This document shows, piece after piece, positions 44,598-54,700 of a stretch of DNA of 64,000 nt; the first letter of the stretch is position 1, and each line of letters starts with the position of its first letter. The notes below the pieces were generated by a model that was not told the origin of the DNA, made no database searches, and saw only the letters and a list, made by a program, of their open reading frames with translations. The stretch is from Glaciihabitans sp. (lineage in GTDB: Bacteria; Actinomycetota; Actinomycetes; Actinomycetales; Microbacteriaceae), in the NCBI GenBank assembly GCA_025463785.1, contig JAODBD010000006.1, forward strand, positions 62,001 through 126,000, written 5' to 3'. The position numbers were made by a program, and so were the translations under genes.

Positions 44598-45608
44598 CTA
44601 CGACTCGCGGGCCTTCGGCGACATCTCCGCGGTCCTGGCCGGATCCCGCTCGACAACCTCGGCAAGCACGTCGTCGATCTGCGCCAGAAGCTCTGCCGGA
44701 ATCACCACACCCGAAGCCCTGGCGTTCTCCTTCACCTGCTCGGGTCGGGATGCGCCGATGATGGCCGACGCCACGTTGTCATTCTGCAGCACCCACGCGA
44801 CGGCGAGTTGCGCCAGCGAGAGGTCGAGCTGCTGCGCGATCGGCTGGAGATTCTGCACCCGCGCGAGCACGTCATCCCCGAGCCAGCGCTTGACCATATC
44901 CGCGCCGCCCTTATTATCGGTAGCGCGACTGCCGGCGGGCAGCGGTGCGCCCGGCTTGTACTTGCCGGTGAGCGCGCCCTGTGCGATAGGCGACCAGACG
45001 ATCTGCGAGATGCCGAGTTCCTTCGAGGTCGGGACGACCTCCTCCTCGATGACCCGCCAAAGCGCGTTGTACTGCGGCTGGTTCGAGATGAGCTGGATGT
45101 TCAGCTCCTTCGCGAGCGCCGCCCCGGCACGCAGCTGGTCGGCCGTCCACTCGCTGACGCCGATGTACAGCACTTTGCCCTGCCGAACGACATCGGCGAA
45201 TGCCTGCATGGTCTCCTCGAGCGGCGTCTCGACGTCGTAGCGGTGGGCCTGGTACAGGTCGATGTAGTCGGTCTGCAGGCGACCGAGCGAACCGTCGATG
45301 GACTCGAGGATGTGCTTGCGCGAGAGCCCGACATCGTTGTGTCCCTTGGGACCGGTCGGCCCGAACACCTTGGTGAAAATCTCGATCGACTGACGGCGCT
45401 CGCCCTTGAGAGCTTGACCGAGAACGGTCTCGGCGGCGGTGTTTGCGTACACGTCGGCGGTGTCAAAGGTCGTGATGCCGTTCTCGATGGCGGCCTTCAC
45501 GCAGGCGGTGGCGGCATCGTTTTCGATCTGCGAGCCATGGGTTAGCCAGTTGCCGTAAGTGATCTCAGAGATTTTGAATCCGGAGTTGCCGAGGTAGCGA
45601 AATTTCAT
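44598..45608 (-). CDS. Aldo/keto reductase (KCNAB/YghZ-like)
   Basis: 336 aa NADPH-dependent oxidoreductase of the potassium-channel-beta-like group. Seen: MKFRYLGNSGFKISEITYGNWL, FDTADVYANTAAETVLG, TKVFGPTGPKGHNDVGLSRK, DLYQAHRYDVETPLEE, and the C-terminal GASRPEQVKENARAS cofactor site. Single gene, divergent from the carboxylesterase (186-nt gap). Confidence 0.9.
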   Translation of the reverse strand: MKFRYLGNSGFKISEITYGNWLTHGSQIENDAATACVKAAIENGITTFDTADVYANTAAETVLGQALKGERRQSIEIFTKVFGPTGPKGHNDVGLSRKHILESIDGSLGRLQTDYIDLYQAHRYDVETPLEETMQAFADVVRQGKVLYIGVSEWTADQLRAGAALAKELNIQLISNQPQYNALWRVIEEEVVPTSKELGISQIVWSPIAQGALTGKYKPGAPLPAGSRATDNKGGADMVKRWLGDDVLARVQNLQPIAQQLDLSLAQLAVAWVLQNDNVASAIIGASRPEQVKENARASGVVIPAELLAQIDDVLAEVVERDPARTAEMSPKARES

Positions 45609-45794
45609 TATTCAAGCGTAGCAAAGTGAGCGCTAACGAAAATCGTGGAGCCGACGGCGTTGGCCCGCGTCCGAGCTATCGCCCGACGGCGCAAAATCCG
45701 GCGCCGTCAAGGCCCACGCGTGAGCAGCGCGAGCGCATACTGATGAGGGCACGGGTAGCGCACCACACCCTCCCTGAGCTGAAGTGGGGCATAC

Positions 45795-47369
45795 ATGTCG
45801 ATCGCTCGCGATGCGGAGATGCGCGGCGAGCCTCTCGTGGTGACGATTACCGGGGGGCGCATTTGCGGCGTTCGAGAAGGTCCCGTGCGGGCCTGGCGCG
45901 GCATCCCATATGCCGCTCCGCCCGTTGGCCAGCGCAGATTTCGCGCACCGGAGCCGGTGATCCCCTGGCCCGGCATCCGCGATGCAACCACGTTCGGCAA
46001 TGTTGCCGTGCAGGCCTACCACGGTCAATTCACAGGCGTGGGGCCGGGTGTTCCCTCGGGTGAAGACTGTCTGAGCATCAATGTCATTGCGCCGGTACGC
46101 CCGACGAACGACGCGGCGGCCGGCATCCCGGTCATGGTGTTCGTTCACGGCGGCGGTTACAGCGCCGGCTCATCTCGTGACTTCTCTGGGCAGGGCCGGG
46201 GGTTCGTGCGGGGCGGTCGGGTGATCTACGTCAGTTTCAACTACCGGCTTGGAGCACTGGGCTACCTTGATTTTTCGCACTACTCCACCGCCGAGCGGAA
46301 AATCGACAGCAACCTCGGGCTTCGGGACCAGGTCGCAGCGCTGGCGTGGGTGCGCGCGAACATCGCCGCATTCGGCGGCAACCCCGACAACGTCACAATC
46401 TTTGGGGAGTCTGCTGGTGGCAATGCTGTCACTACCCTGCTTGCGACGCCCGCCGCCAGGGGGCTCTTCGCTCGAGCGATTGCACAAAGTTCCCCCGGGA
46501 ATGCCGTCTACTCGTCCGAGCTCAGCGCGAAATGGGCTGCCGAATACATTGATGCCCTGCGGGCTCGGCTCCGAGAGAGCGGCTCGCCCCTCGCCGACGA
46601 AAGCGAGTTGGCAGTGCTGGAAGGCACCCCCGCGACCGAGTTGGTGACGGCGGCGCTCTCGATCCAAATGAACACGCCGGATGCCTATCCGGGCAGCTTC
46701 TGCCTCGCACCCGTCATCGACGGCAGTTTTCTCCCCGAACACCCCATTGCTGCATTCCGCGCTGGCCGCGCTCATCGCGTACCTCTCATCATTGGAACCA
46801 ACGATCGCGAGGGGTCAGCGTTCCGGGGTCGGATCGACATCCTGCCGCGTTCGCCCAGGCGAATTCGCGCGCTCATCCGACAGGCTCCTGCATCATCGCG
46901 AGGGCCAATGCGGAAGGCATACCCTGACTTGCCAGCACGCCGTGCGGCCGCCGACTTCGCTGGCGACTATGCCTTTTGGTACCCGAGCGTGAAGATCGCC
47001 GAATTGCATTCCCGGTTCGCCCCCGTGTACTGCTATCGGTTCGACGTCGCGCCGCGTCTGCTTCGATTCGTCGGGCTGGATGCCACACACGGAATCGAGA
47101 TGTACGCCCTCTTCGATGAGACGAATGCGCCATTCGGCCGGGCCATGGTATCCCTTGGTGGTCGAGTCCAGTTCGCCAGCGCTGGCAAACGGATGCGAAT
47201 CAATTGGCTTCGGTTCGCTTGCGGTCTGCCGCTCGCTGACGGATGGCCGCAGTACGAGGAAAAAAATCGATTCACCTGCATCATTGGCGAAGTCGACCGC
47301 ATAGAAAGCGATCCGCGCGGGGACAGGCGCCGGGCATGGGATGCGTTCCTCCCGCTACCGGCCGCCTGA
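45795..47369 (+). CDS. Type-B carboxylesterase
   Basis: 524 aa, alpha/beta-hydrolase. Seen: RAWRGIPYAAPPVGQRRFRAPEP (residues about 31-53), EDCLSINV, oxyanion GGGYSAGS, the nucleophile elbow GESAGG and ATHGIEMYALF containing the catalytic His. No signal peptide, so cytoplasmic. Hydrolyses carboxylic esters; substrate unknown. ATG 45819 is an alternative start. Confidence 0.9.
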   Translation: MSIARDAEMRGEPLVVTITGGRICGVREGPVRAWRGIPYAAPPVGQRRFRAPEPVIPWPGIRDATTFGNVAVQAYHGQFTGVGPGVPSGEDCLSINVIAPVRPTNDAAAGIPVMVFVHGGGYSAGSSRDFSGQGRGFVRGGRVIYVSFNYRLGALGYLDFSHYSTAERKIDSNLGLRDQVAALAWVRANIAAFGGNPDNVTIFGESAGGNAVTTLLATPAARGLFARAIAQSSPGNAVYSSELSAKWAAEYIDALRARLRESGSPLADESELAVLEGTPATELVTAALSIQMNTPDAYPGSFCLAPVIDGSFLPEHPIAAFRAGRAHRVPLIIGTNDREGSAFRGRIDILPRSPRRIRALIRQAPASSRGPMRKAYPDLPARRAAADFAGDYAFWYPSVKIAELHSRFAPVYCYRFDVAPRLLRFVGLDATHGIEMYALFDETNAPFGRAMVSLGGRVQFASAGKRMRINWLRFACGLPLADGWPQYEEKNRFTCIIGEVDRIESDPRGDRRRAWDAFLPLPAA

Positions 47370-47405
47370 ATCCTGCCGACCGTAGGTCTTGTCCACTGTC
47401 CCGGC

Positions 47406-49367
47406 TCAGTTGACGTGAACGCTCGGCCGCCGTTTCACGACCGGCTCCGATTCCCGCAGCACTTCGCGGGTCACCGGCGCGATCTCGCCCTTACCCGTGA
47501 TGAGAAAGCGGAACATATTCTGCAGCGGGTTGCCCTCGGTCCACTCGAAGTAGATCTCGGGGACGACACCCGTGACATCCCGAATCTCAAGCAGCACCGC
47601 AGCGGCAGCAGCGGGCACACTGCTGCTTGAGACCTCGAGGACGCGGTAGCCGAACTTCACGAGACCGCGAACCTCCAACGCTTCCTCGAAGTCGGACGAG
47701 TCCGACGGGATCACCTCCAGGAAGATGATCGGCACCCGACTCGGGATGTGGCTGTACCGCCGTTCGTCTCGACTCTTGTCGCGATACTCCTCTTCGGTGT
47801 TCACGCCCGGCGTGTGGGAGACGATACGGATCCCGTCTGTCTCCTCGGCATCCTCCTGGACAAAGCCGGTTGCGGCTTCGTCGAGTGAAACCGACGTGGC
47901 CCGCAGCTGGAACGAGCGTCGAACTCGCGACAGGATTGAGATGGTCAGGATCGCAACGATGAAGAGCGCCGCGATGCGCACACCGTCGGGCCGTTCGACC
48001 ATGTTCACGATCGCCGTGTACACGAAGATGACCGAAATCACACCGAATGCGATGGTACGTGCCCGCTGCTTCTTACGGCGGGCAGACAGGGTGACCGCGA
48101 TCGCCGCCGAGGTCATCAGGACCAGCACACCCGTCGCATATGCTCCGGCCTGCTTATCGACGTTCGCCTGGAAAACGAGGGTGACGAGAAATGCGATGAA
48201 GGTGAAGACGAGCACCAGCGGACGCACTGCTCCCGCCCACTGCGGCGCCATGCCGTAACGGGGAAGATAGCGCGGCACCAGGTTGAGGAGACCTGCCATC
48301 GCGCTCGCGCCGGCGAACCACAGGATCGCAATCGTGCTGAAGTCGTAAAACGAGCCGAACCACGGCCCAAGCAGTCCGTGCGCGAGAAATGCCAGCGCTC
48401 GGCCGTTGGCAGCACCGTTGAACTGCGCGGGAGTGATGAGAACGCTCGTGATGATGCTCGTCGCAATGAGGAAGAAACTCATGATGACCGCGGCCGAGGT
48501 GAGCAGACGGCGTGCGCCGCGGATCCGGCCGGCCGGCGCATCGTCGGTGTCTGCTGCGTCGCCGCGGATGTGTGGCATCACGGCGACGCCGGTCTCGAAT
48601 CCGGACATCCCGAGAGCCAGTTTGGGAAAGGCCAGCAGCGCGAAGCCAATCGCCAGGAACAGGTTGCCGCGCTGCCCGAACACCTGCTGGTGCGCGACGT
48701 TCGCCCAGAACCCGTTGGCTCCGGTGATGAGCTGCGGGGCTTCGGCGATGTGGACGGCCGAAACGCCTACCACGATGATGTTCAGCAGCAGGTAGACGCT
48801 CACGAGACCGACGGCGATGCCGATTGCCTCGCGGAAGCCCTTCAGGAACACGATGCCGAGCGCGGCGATCAGCAGATAGGTCAGCAGCGCGTTCTGGCCA
48901 TGGAGCCAGGTCGGCATGAGCGGGTTTTGCACGAAGTGCTGGGCGGCATCCGCAGCGGAAAGGGTGATCGTGATCATGAAGTCGGTTACCGCGAATCCCA
49001 GCAGCACCAGGACGAACAGTTTGCCCGCCCACCACGGCAGCAACCGCTCGAGCATGGCGATTGATCCCGACCCGCGGAAGCTCTCCTGCGCCACCCGCCG
49101 ATAGACCGGCAGGGCGCCGAGCAGCGTCAACGCGACAAGGACAATCGTGGCGAACGGCGAGAGAAACTGCGCGGCAAGAAATGCGATGGCCGGTGCGTAG
49201 CCGAGTGACGAGAAGTAGTCGACGCCGGTCAGGCACATGACCTTCCACCACGAGTCTGGCTTGTCGACCTCTCTCGCGTGCGGACCCCGACCGCGGCTTC
49301 GGGGATCGACGAGACCGTTCAACATCCAGGTACGCACTGTGCCGCGCCTCGTCGTTTCGTCCAACAC
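47406..49367 (-). CDS. APC-superfamily permease
   Basis: 653 aa with about 12 spans and a cytoplasmic C-terminal domain of roughly 150 residues ([28 protein letters not shown]). The front reads [38 protein letters not shown], as in actinobacterial APC amino-acid permeases and KimA-like K+ importers. Whether it moves an amino acid or K+ cannot be decided here. Divergent from the padR gene, 108-nt gap. Confidence 0.87.
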   Translation of the reverse strand: MLDETTRRGTVRTWMLNGLVDPRSRGRGPHAREVDKPDSWWKVMCLTGVDYFSSLGYAPAIAFLAAQFLSPFATIVLVALTLLGALPVYRRVAQESFRGSGSIAMLERLLPWWAGKLFVLVLLGFAVTDFMITITLSAADAAQHFVQNPLMPTWLHGQNALLTYLLIAALGIVFLKGFREAIGIAVGLVSVYLLLNIIVVGVSAVHIAEAPQLITGANGFWANVAHQQVFGQRGNLFLAIGFALLAFPKLALGMSGFETGVAVMPHIRGDAADTDDAPAGRIRGARRLLTSAAVIMSFFLIATSIITSVLITPAQFNGAANGRALAFLAHGLLGPWFGSFYDFSTIAILWFAGASAMAGLLNLVPRYLPRYGMAPQWAGAVRPLVLVFTFIAFLVTLVFQANVDKQAGAYATGVLVLMTSAAIAVTLSARRKKQRARTIAFGVISVIFVYTAIVNMVERPDGVRIAALFIVAILTISILSRVRRSFQLRATSVSLDEAATGFVQEDAEETDGIRIVSHTPGVNTEEEYRDKSRDERRYSHIPSRVPIIFLEVIPSDSSDFEEALEVRGLVKFGYRVLEVSSSSVPAAAAAVLLEIRDVTGVVPEIYFEWTEGNPLQNMFRFLITGKGEIAPVTREVLRESEPVVKRRPSVHVN

Positions 49368-49447
49368 CTCGTAAGGCTACGACGGCCACCCGTGAACTCG
49401 GCGGGATCGGCCGTTAGGATCCCGTTAGGAAATACTTTGTTGTAAGC

Positions 49448-49471
49448 CAGTACTATTGCTGATACAGTACT
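49448..49471. promoter_or_regulatory. Twin CAGTACT motif ahead of padR (candidate operator)
   Basis: CAGTACT occurs at 49448-49454 and 49465-49471, 17 nt start to start; each contains the palindrome AGTACT, so the region reads as an inverted pair. It lies 4 nt before the padR ATG. Autoregulation by PadR is inferred; the sequence only partly resembles known PadR boxes. Confidence 0.5.
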
Positions 49472-49475
49472 TGAC

Positions 49476-49862
49476 ATGGCACTCAACAACGAGGACAACC
49501 CGGTCGTGCAGGCGCACTCTGAGCCGTTCGCATCCGACCTCCTTCGGGGCCACACCGACACCATCGTGCTCGCTGTGCTGCGCCGCGGAGAGAGCTACGG
49601 CTACGAGATCTACAAGACGATTCGGGATGCAACGGGCGGCGACTACGAAATCAAGGAAGCGACCCTCTACGCCACGTTTCGCCGTCTCGTCAAAGACGGT
49701 CTCGTGGAGGCCTACTGGGGTGATGAGACGCAGGGCGGCAGGCGCAAGTACTACCGCGTCACCGAGGCGGGCCGAGCGGTCTACCACCAGAACGTCGCGG
49801 ACTGGGCGGCAACCCAGCGCATCATCAACACACTGCTGAACCTGGAAGGCGCAAGCGAATGA
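49476..49862 (+). CDS. PadR-family transcriptional regulator
   Basis: 128 aa, winged-helix. Seen: HTDTIVLAVLRRGESYGYEIYKTIRD, EATLYATFRRLVKDGLVEAYWG and GGRRKYYRVTEAGRAVY. The ATG at 49476 has no SD, and the operator pair ends 4 nt before it. PadR proteins usually repress an adjacent transporter. Stop overlaps an ATG (ATGA) of a small frame. Confidence 0.9.
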   Translation: MALNNEDNPVVQAHSEPFASDLLRGHTDTIVLAVLRRGESYGYEIYKTIRDATGGDYEIKEATLYATFRRLVKDGLVEAYWGDETQGGRRKYYRVTEAGRAVYHQNVADWAATQRIINTLLNLEGASE

Positions 49863-50000
49863 ATACGACAGACAGCTCGAATATCCACCGGTATCGTGGT
49901 CGGGTTCGTCTGGTCGTGGCTCGCGCTCGTCGCCGGGCTCATCGTGTTCATGCTGGTTCTGGCGAGGATGCTGTTCCCCGCCAATTCGAAAGACAACTAA
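49859..50000 (+). pseudogene. Mini membrane protein with an apparent 1-nt frameshift
   Basis: An ATG coupled to the padR stop (ATGA) opens with MNTTDSSNI. One base later in frame, from about 49887, comes TGIVVGFVWSWLALVAG, continuing as LIVFMLVLARMLFPANSKDN, stop at 50000. Skipping one C in TATCCACC (near 49886) joins the two into a 46-aa single-span protein, as often found after padR genes. Either the gene is broken, the base call is wrong, or it is read from GTG 49896. Confidence 0.5.
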
Positions 50001-50110
50001 ACAGCACGCAAACGGTGGCCAACGCGACCGGCGCGCGTGTCGCCGGTCGTCGATCCACCTCTCGTGCCAGCGTAAACTCAGGGTAGGGGTCGCACACCGG
50101 GGGTCGTTGT

Positions 50111-51325
50111 ATGCGAGGAATTGCACGATTGGCTTTGCAACCAATCATGCGTGGTTGGAGCGCCACAATTCTTCGAAATCTCAGTTTCGTCGAACGACCG
50201 ATCGGCTACCCGCATGCGCACGCGAGTGGGGTGGACAGTCACCGAGTGCTGCTGTTCGGCAGCGGCGCTTCGGTCGGGTGGGGCGTTCTTTCCCACGAGC
50301 TCGCACTCCCGGGCAATCTGGCGAGGGCTCTGTCTGTTGAGACGGAGCGTGGCGTCGACGTGGATGTCATCACAGACGCTCATCTGGTCGCGGCGAACGC
50401 GATACCGATGCTTGCGAAACTGCAACTGTGGAAGTACGACGCCATCGTCATCACGCTTGGGCTCAATGAGGCGGTGGGGCTGGATTCGCTCGTGGACTGG
50501 CGTCGCGACTACGACACCCTGCTCGACTATGTGGCGCGGAACAAGGCGCCGACCTGCCGAGTGTTCGCGCTCGGGGTGCATGCCATCACTCAAATCACTC
50601 GCTTTGACGCACTGATGGCGCCGATCATCCACGAGCATCGAACGGCGCTCAACGAGATCACAACGCACCTGTGTGACGACCGATCCCGGGCGACGTTTGT
50701 GCCATTCAATCCGCCTCCGTTCCTGCACAAGCGCCGGTATCGGACCACCGGCGATTATCGTATTGCCGCAGAGATCCTGGCCTCGACAATGGCTCCCCAA
50801 CTCACCCCGGGCATCGGCACGATCGCCTCCTCAGGAGGTGACTCGGTGCGCTCCCCCAGCGAATCGGATCGACAGCGCGCAGTCGACGCGCTGAGGATTG
50901 TGGACACCCCGGCCGAGTCAGACTTCGACAGGATCGTCGCTTTCGCGAAACAGGCGTTCGGCACATCGTCCGCGGCGTTCACGATCATCGACCGCGACCG
51001 GCAGTGGGAAATGTCCAGAGCGGGAACGCTCGGCCTGGAGGTATCGCGGGTCGACTCGTTCTGTTCGACAACGATCGAGGAGTGCGGCCCTCTCGTGGTA
51101 GCCGATGCCCGGTCTGACCCGCGATTCATGAACAGTTCACTCGTTGCGAGCGAACCGCACATTCGGTTCTATGCCGGTTTTCCCATCGAGAGTCCCACGG
51201 GCGAGAGGATTGGTGCGCTCTGTGTTTTTGACCACAGGGCTCGCCCTGCCGACTCGGTCGACCTAACGCTGCTGCGCGACCTGGCGATCATGGTGCAAAA
51301 GAACCTCTGGTATCGCACGCCATAG
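50111..51325 (+). CDS. SGNH-hydrolase-like domain fused to a GAF domain
   Basis: 404 aa. Residues about 44-230 resemble an SGNH hydrolase: VLLFGSGASVGWGVLSHELALPG (block I, with GSGAS) and ITLGLNEAVGLD (block III). The usual C-terminal DGxHP block is replaced by TTGDYRIAAE, with no His. Residues about 255-400 are a GAF domain (RQRAVDALRIVDTPAESDFDRI, FCSTTIEECGPLVVADAR, YAGFPIESPTGERIGALCVFD). No signal peptide. Possibly a signalling protein with a non-catalytic SGNH module. Confidence 0.78.
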   Translation: MRGIARLALQPIMRGWSATILRNLSFVERPIGYPHAHASGVDSHRVLLFGSGASVGWGVLSHELALPGNLARALSVETERGVDVDVITDAHLVAANAIPMLAKLQLWKYDAIVITLGLNEAVGLDSLVDWRRDYDTLLDYVARNKAPTCRVFALGVHAITQITRFDALMAPIIHEHRTALNEITTHLCDDRSRATFVPFNPPPFLHKRRYRTTGDYRIAAEILASTMAPQLTPGIGTIASSGGDSVRSPSESDRQRAVDALRIVDTPAESDFDRIVAFAKQAFGTSSAAFTIIDRDRQWEMSRAGTLGLEVSRVDSFCSTTIEECGPLVVADARSDPRFMNSSLVASEPHIRFYAGFPIESPTGERIGALCVFDHRARPADSVDLTLLRDLAIMVQKNLWYRTP

Positions 51326-51370
51326 CGAAGGCCTTGCACGATTTACATAACAGGTTTATATTCTTCTGCT

Positions 51371-51817
51371 ATGGGAAACGATGCTTTGAGCGATGAGCAA
51401 CTAGCCGTTGCCCGATCCCTCGAACGCGTCATCGCGTGGCTCCGGGATTCCCGCGAGGTCGCCGGGCTCTCAGCCAGCGCCCTCAGCGCGCTGAGCCGTC
51501 TGCAGTCGATGGGGTCGCTCCGCGTGACCGAACTCGCCGATCGCGAGGGTCTGACCCAACCCGGGATGACCACCCTCATCCATCGGCTCGAAGAGGCCGG
51601 CCTCGCCGTACGAGAGCCGGATCCCACAGACGGGCGCGCGGTGCGGGTGACCGTCACCGCTGCCGGCATCGCACGAGTGACGGCACATCGCAACGCCCGC
51701 GCCCAACTCATCGGCGCCCGGCTCACCGAGCTGACTGCCGAAGACCAGAACGCTTTGAGAGCGGCACTCCCGGCGCTCGACCATTTCGCACATCCAACAC
51801 CCTCGCTACAGAACTGA
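51371..51817 (+). CDS. MarR-family transcriptional regulator
   Basis: 148 aa winged helix: LSRLQSMGSLRVTELADREG, LTQPGMTTLIHRLEEAGLAV, PTDGRAVRVTVT. The upstream ATAACAGGTTTAT is a possible operator (51349-51361). It precedes an MFS pump by 11 nt and likely represses that operon in the absence of the drug. Confidence 0.9.
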   Translation: MGNDALSDEQLAVARSLERVIAWLRDSREVAGLSASALSALSRLQSMGSLRVTELADREGLTQPGMTTLIHRLEEAGLAVREPDPTDGRAVRVTVTAAGIARVTAHRNARAQLIGARLTELTAEDQNALRAALPALDHFAHPTPSLQN

Positions 51818-51828
51818 GGCAGTACTTC

Positions 51829-53112
51829 ATGACGTCCCACACGTCTACACCAGATGGTTCGCGCCCAAGCCCGTTTAAACAGCCAAGAGCGGTGTGGGCG
51901 GTCGCCTTCGCGTGCGTCGTCTCGTTCATGGGCATCGGCCTCGTTGACCCGATCCTGAAGACGCTCGCTGGCCAGCTCAATGCGACGCCGTCGCAGGTCG
52001 AGCTGCTGTTCACAAGCTACCTGGTCGTTACCGCCGTCGCCATGTTGGTCACAGGATGGGTTTCAAGCCGGATCGGCGCGAAGAAAACCCTGATCGCCGG
52101 GCTCATTCTCATCGTGGTGTTTGCCGCGCTTGCCGGGTCGACGAACAGCATTGCGGGGATCGTCGGCTTCCGCGCAGGATGGGGACTCGGGAATGCGCTG
52201 TTCATTGCGACATCCCTCGCCGTCATTGTGAGCTCGGCGGCGGGCGGATTCGCGGGCGCCATCATCCTGTACGAGAGCGCACTCGGGATCGGGATCGCGC
52301 TCGGCCCGCTCATCGGCGGCACCCTCGGCCAGATCAGCTGGCGCGGCCCGTTCTACGGCGTCGCGGTGCTTATGGCCATTGCGCTCGTTGCGACCGCCGT
52401 TTTCCTGCCGAAGACGCCCCCGGCCCCGCACAAGCAGCGGCTCTCCGAACCACTTGCTGCCCTCAAGCACCGCGCTCTCGCCATCACCAGCGTGGTCGGA
52501 CTCCTCTATAACTGGGCGTTCTTCACGCTGCTCGGCTACTCGCCGTTCCTGATGGGGATCGACAGTCCCATCCAGCTGGGCGCCGTGTTCTGTGGATGGG
52601 GCATCCTGGTCGCAATATTCGCTGTGCTCGGTGCGCCTCGGCTTCAGCGACGTTTCGGCACGCCGCGCACCCTGTACGTCAACTTCGTGCTCATGGCGAT
52701 CGACCTCGCCATCATCGGGATCTTCCCGAACAACCACGTCATCGTGATCGTCTGCGTCATCGTCGCCGGTGCATTCATCGGCGTGAACAACACGCTGGTG
52801 ACGACCGCCGTGATGAGTATCGCGCCCGTCGAGCGGCCGGTCGCGTCGGCGACCTACGGATTCGTCCGATTCATCGGCGGCGGTCTCGCGCCCTGGGTCG
52901 CCGGCATCCTGGTCACCCGATTTAATAGCAGCGTGCCGTTCCTGTTGGGCGCGGGCACGCTCCTCACAGCAGCGATCGTTCTCAGCACAGTTCACAGATC
53001 ATTGGATGCCGCCGACCGCGGCGAAATCGCCCAGCCGGCCACTACCGAGTTGGACGAAATCGAGAACGAAGACCCGCTGCCGGGTGCCGCGGGAATCGGC
53101 AACGCAGACTAA
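51829..53112 (+). CDS. MFS transporter (drug efflux type)
   Basis: 427 aa from the ATG at 51829. About 12 spans with VVSFMGIGLVDPILKTLAGQL, MLVTGWVSSRIGAKKTLIAG (loop 2-3) and GAIILYESALGIGIALGPLIGG (motif C of exporters). Longer frame upstream overlaps marR and is a shadow. Operon with marR. Confidence 0.87.
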   Translation: MTSHTSTPDGSRPSPFKQPRAVWAVAFACVVSFMGIGLVDPILKTLAGQLNATPSQVELLFTSYLVVTAVAMLVTGWVSSRIGAKKTLIAGLILIVVFAALAGSTNSIAGIVGFRAGWGLGNALFIATSLAVIVSSAAGGFAGAIILYESALGIGIALGPLIGGTLGQISWRGPFYGVAVLMAIALVATAVFLPKTPPAPHKQRLSEPLAALKHRALAITSVVGLLYNWAFFTLLGYSPFLMGIDSPIQLGAVFCGWGILVAIFAVLGAPRLQRRFGTPRTLYVNFVLMAIDLAIIGIFPNNHVIVIVCVIVAGAFIGVNNTLVTTAVMSIAPVERPVASATYGFVRFIGGGLAPWVAGILVTRFNSSVPFLLGAGTLLTAAIVLSTVHRSLDAADRGEIAQPATTELDEIENEDPLPGAAGIGNAD

Positions 53113-53203
53113 TAGTCTCCCCGATGAATCACCCCTGGCGACAACACGGCAATAGCGACGCGGCTACGCACCAACCCGCAGCAGCCCCGCCATACTGGGA
53201 ATC

Positions 53204-54700
53204 GTGCGCGTCGCAAGAGAGTACCCGGTGCTTCGTCCGTGGCGGTCGGTGCGCGTTCGTTTGCTGACCGGGCTCGTTATCATCTCTGCACTGGGTCTGG
53301 TGGGCGGCGGCTCAACCACCTTCCTCATCCAACGCGCGCGAATACTCTCAGGGGTCGATTCGAATCTCTCGTCCGAGATCGCAGCAGCCAGGTCGATCGT
53401 TCTGGGCGCGGCAAACAGTCGGTCAGCGGATTCGACCTCGCCCGCCTCGAAACCGCAGCCCTTTCGCTCCGCCACAACCGCGCTCAATGCCGTTGTTGGC
53501 CGAGTGCTACCCGATACGAGCGAGAGTTCGCTCGGCATCCTCAACGGGCGTGCGACCTACGTGCCCGGCGTCACGACTAGCTTCCATCTGGAGGATATCC
53601 CCGGATTCGTCACGCGCATCGTCACGCTGAGCGACGACGGCAGGGTGCATATCGGAACAGTCGCGAGTCGCTGGGGACCGCTGCGGTACGTTGCCGCGCC
53701 ACTGACCGTCACCGGAAGCAGCGACAAGGGCATCTTTGTGGTTGCTTCCAGACTTGATGTCGCGCTCGGCGACCTGACTGGCGCATTTCAGACCTATTGG
53801 ATGGTCGCTGCCGCCGCCATTGTCATCGTCGGATCGTTGGGTTGGTTCATTGCCGGGCGACTGCTCCGACCGATCCACACCCTGCGGCTGGCGGCATCCC
53901 GAGTCACCTCAAGCCATCGCGGAGAGCGGATCGCCGTTACCGGCAACGACGATATCTCCCAGTTGACCATGACCGTCAACCTGATGCTCGATCGACTGGA
54001 TGAAGCAATTACCGACCAGCGACAGCTGCTAGAGGATGTCCGCCACGAACTCCACACCCCCATCACGATTGTGCGCGGACACCTCGAGGTCATCGACCCG
54101 AACGATCCCGCCGACGTTCTCGAAACTCGTGCGCTCGCCATCGAAGAACTCGATCGGGTCTCCGGACTGGTGGAGGACCTGGCCCTACTCGCCGATGCGC
54201 AGAGGGAACCGCCAAGACTCGAGGTGACGGATGTGGCGAAGCTGACGAAGCAAATCTTTGCCAAGGTTTCTGTCCTGCCCGATCACACCTGGACCCTCAC
54301 TGACATCGCCCGGATATCCAGTCCGCTTGACCGAGCACGAATCACGCAGGCCTGGCTGCAACTCGTCGACAACGCCGCCAAATACTCCCCCATCGGCTCG
54401 CCCATTGAGCTGGGTTCCACGAATGGGACGGCGGAGCTTGAACTGTGGGTTGAGGACCACGGCCGCGGTGTACCCGCGGAGGCCGCCGCACGGATCTTTG
54501 AGCGATTCGGGAGGGCCGACCCCGGGCGGGGAGTCGGGGGCTCGGGGCTCGGCCTGTCGATAGTCGAGACCATCGCCCTGTCGCACGGCGGTCGCGTGAC
54601 GTTCGATTCATCCCCGGAGCGCACCAGATTTTCGCTTCTCTTACCGCACGCAACCGCGTCGACCGCCGCGGAATCGAGTGGGAAGAGTGGATCGGTATGA
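53204..54700 (+). CDS. Sensor histidine kinase
   Basis: 498 aa from GTG. TM1 about 19-43, extracellular domain 44-197, TM2 about 198-218, HAMP (RLLRPIHTLRLAASRV...), then dimer/phosphoacceptor HELHTP (His281), and ATPase boxes QLVDNAAKYS, DHGRGVP and GGSGLGLSIV. Autophosphorylates and passes phosphate to the response regulator, whose ATG overlaps its stop. Signal unknown. Confidence 0.93.
   Translation: MRVAREYPVLRPWRSVRVRLLTGLVIISALGLVGGGSTTFLIQRARILSGVDSNLSSEIAAARSIVLGAANSRSADSTSPASKPQPFRSATTALNAVVGRVLPDTSESSLGILNGRATYVPGVTTSFHLEDIPGFVTRIVTLSDDGRVHIGTVASRWGPLRYVAAPLTVTGSSDKGIFVVASRLDVALGDLTGAFQTYWMVAAAAIVIVGSLGWFIAGRLLRPIHTLRLAASRVTSSHRGERIAVTGNDDISQLTMTVNLMLDRLDEAITDQRQLLEDVRHELHTPITIVRGHLEVIDPNDPADVLETRALAIEELDRVSGLVEDLALLADAQREPPRLEVTDVAKLTKQIFAKVSVLPDHTWTLTDIARISSPLDRARITQAWLQLVDNAAKYSPIGSPIELGSTNGTAELELWVEDHGRGVPAEAAARIFERFGRADPGRGVGGSGLGLSIVETIALSHGGRVTFDSSPERTRFSLLLPHATASTAAESSGKSGSV

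Noticed and set aside
45626..45794. Plus-strand frame before the carboxylesterase (starting GTG 45626)
   Set aside because: It runs on out of frame into the esterase gene and shows no family pattern or SD.
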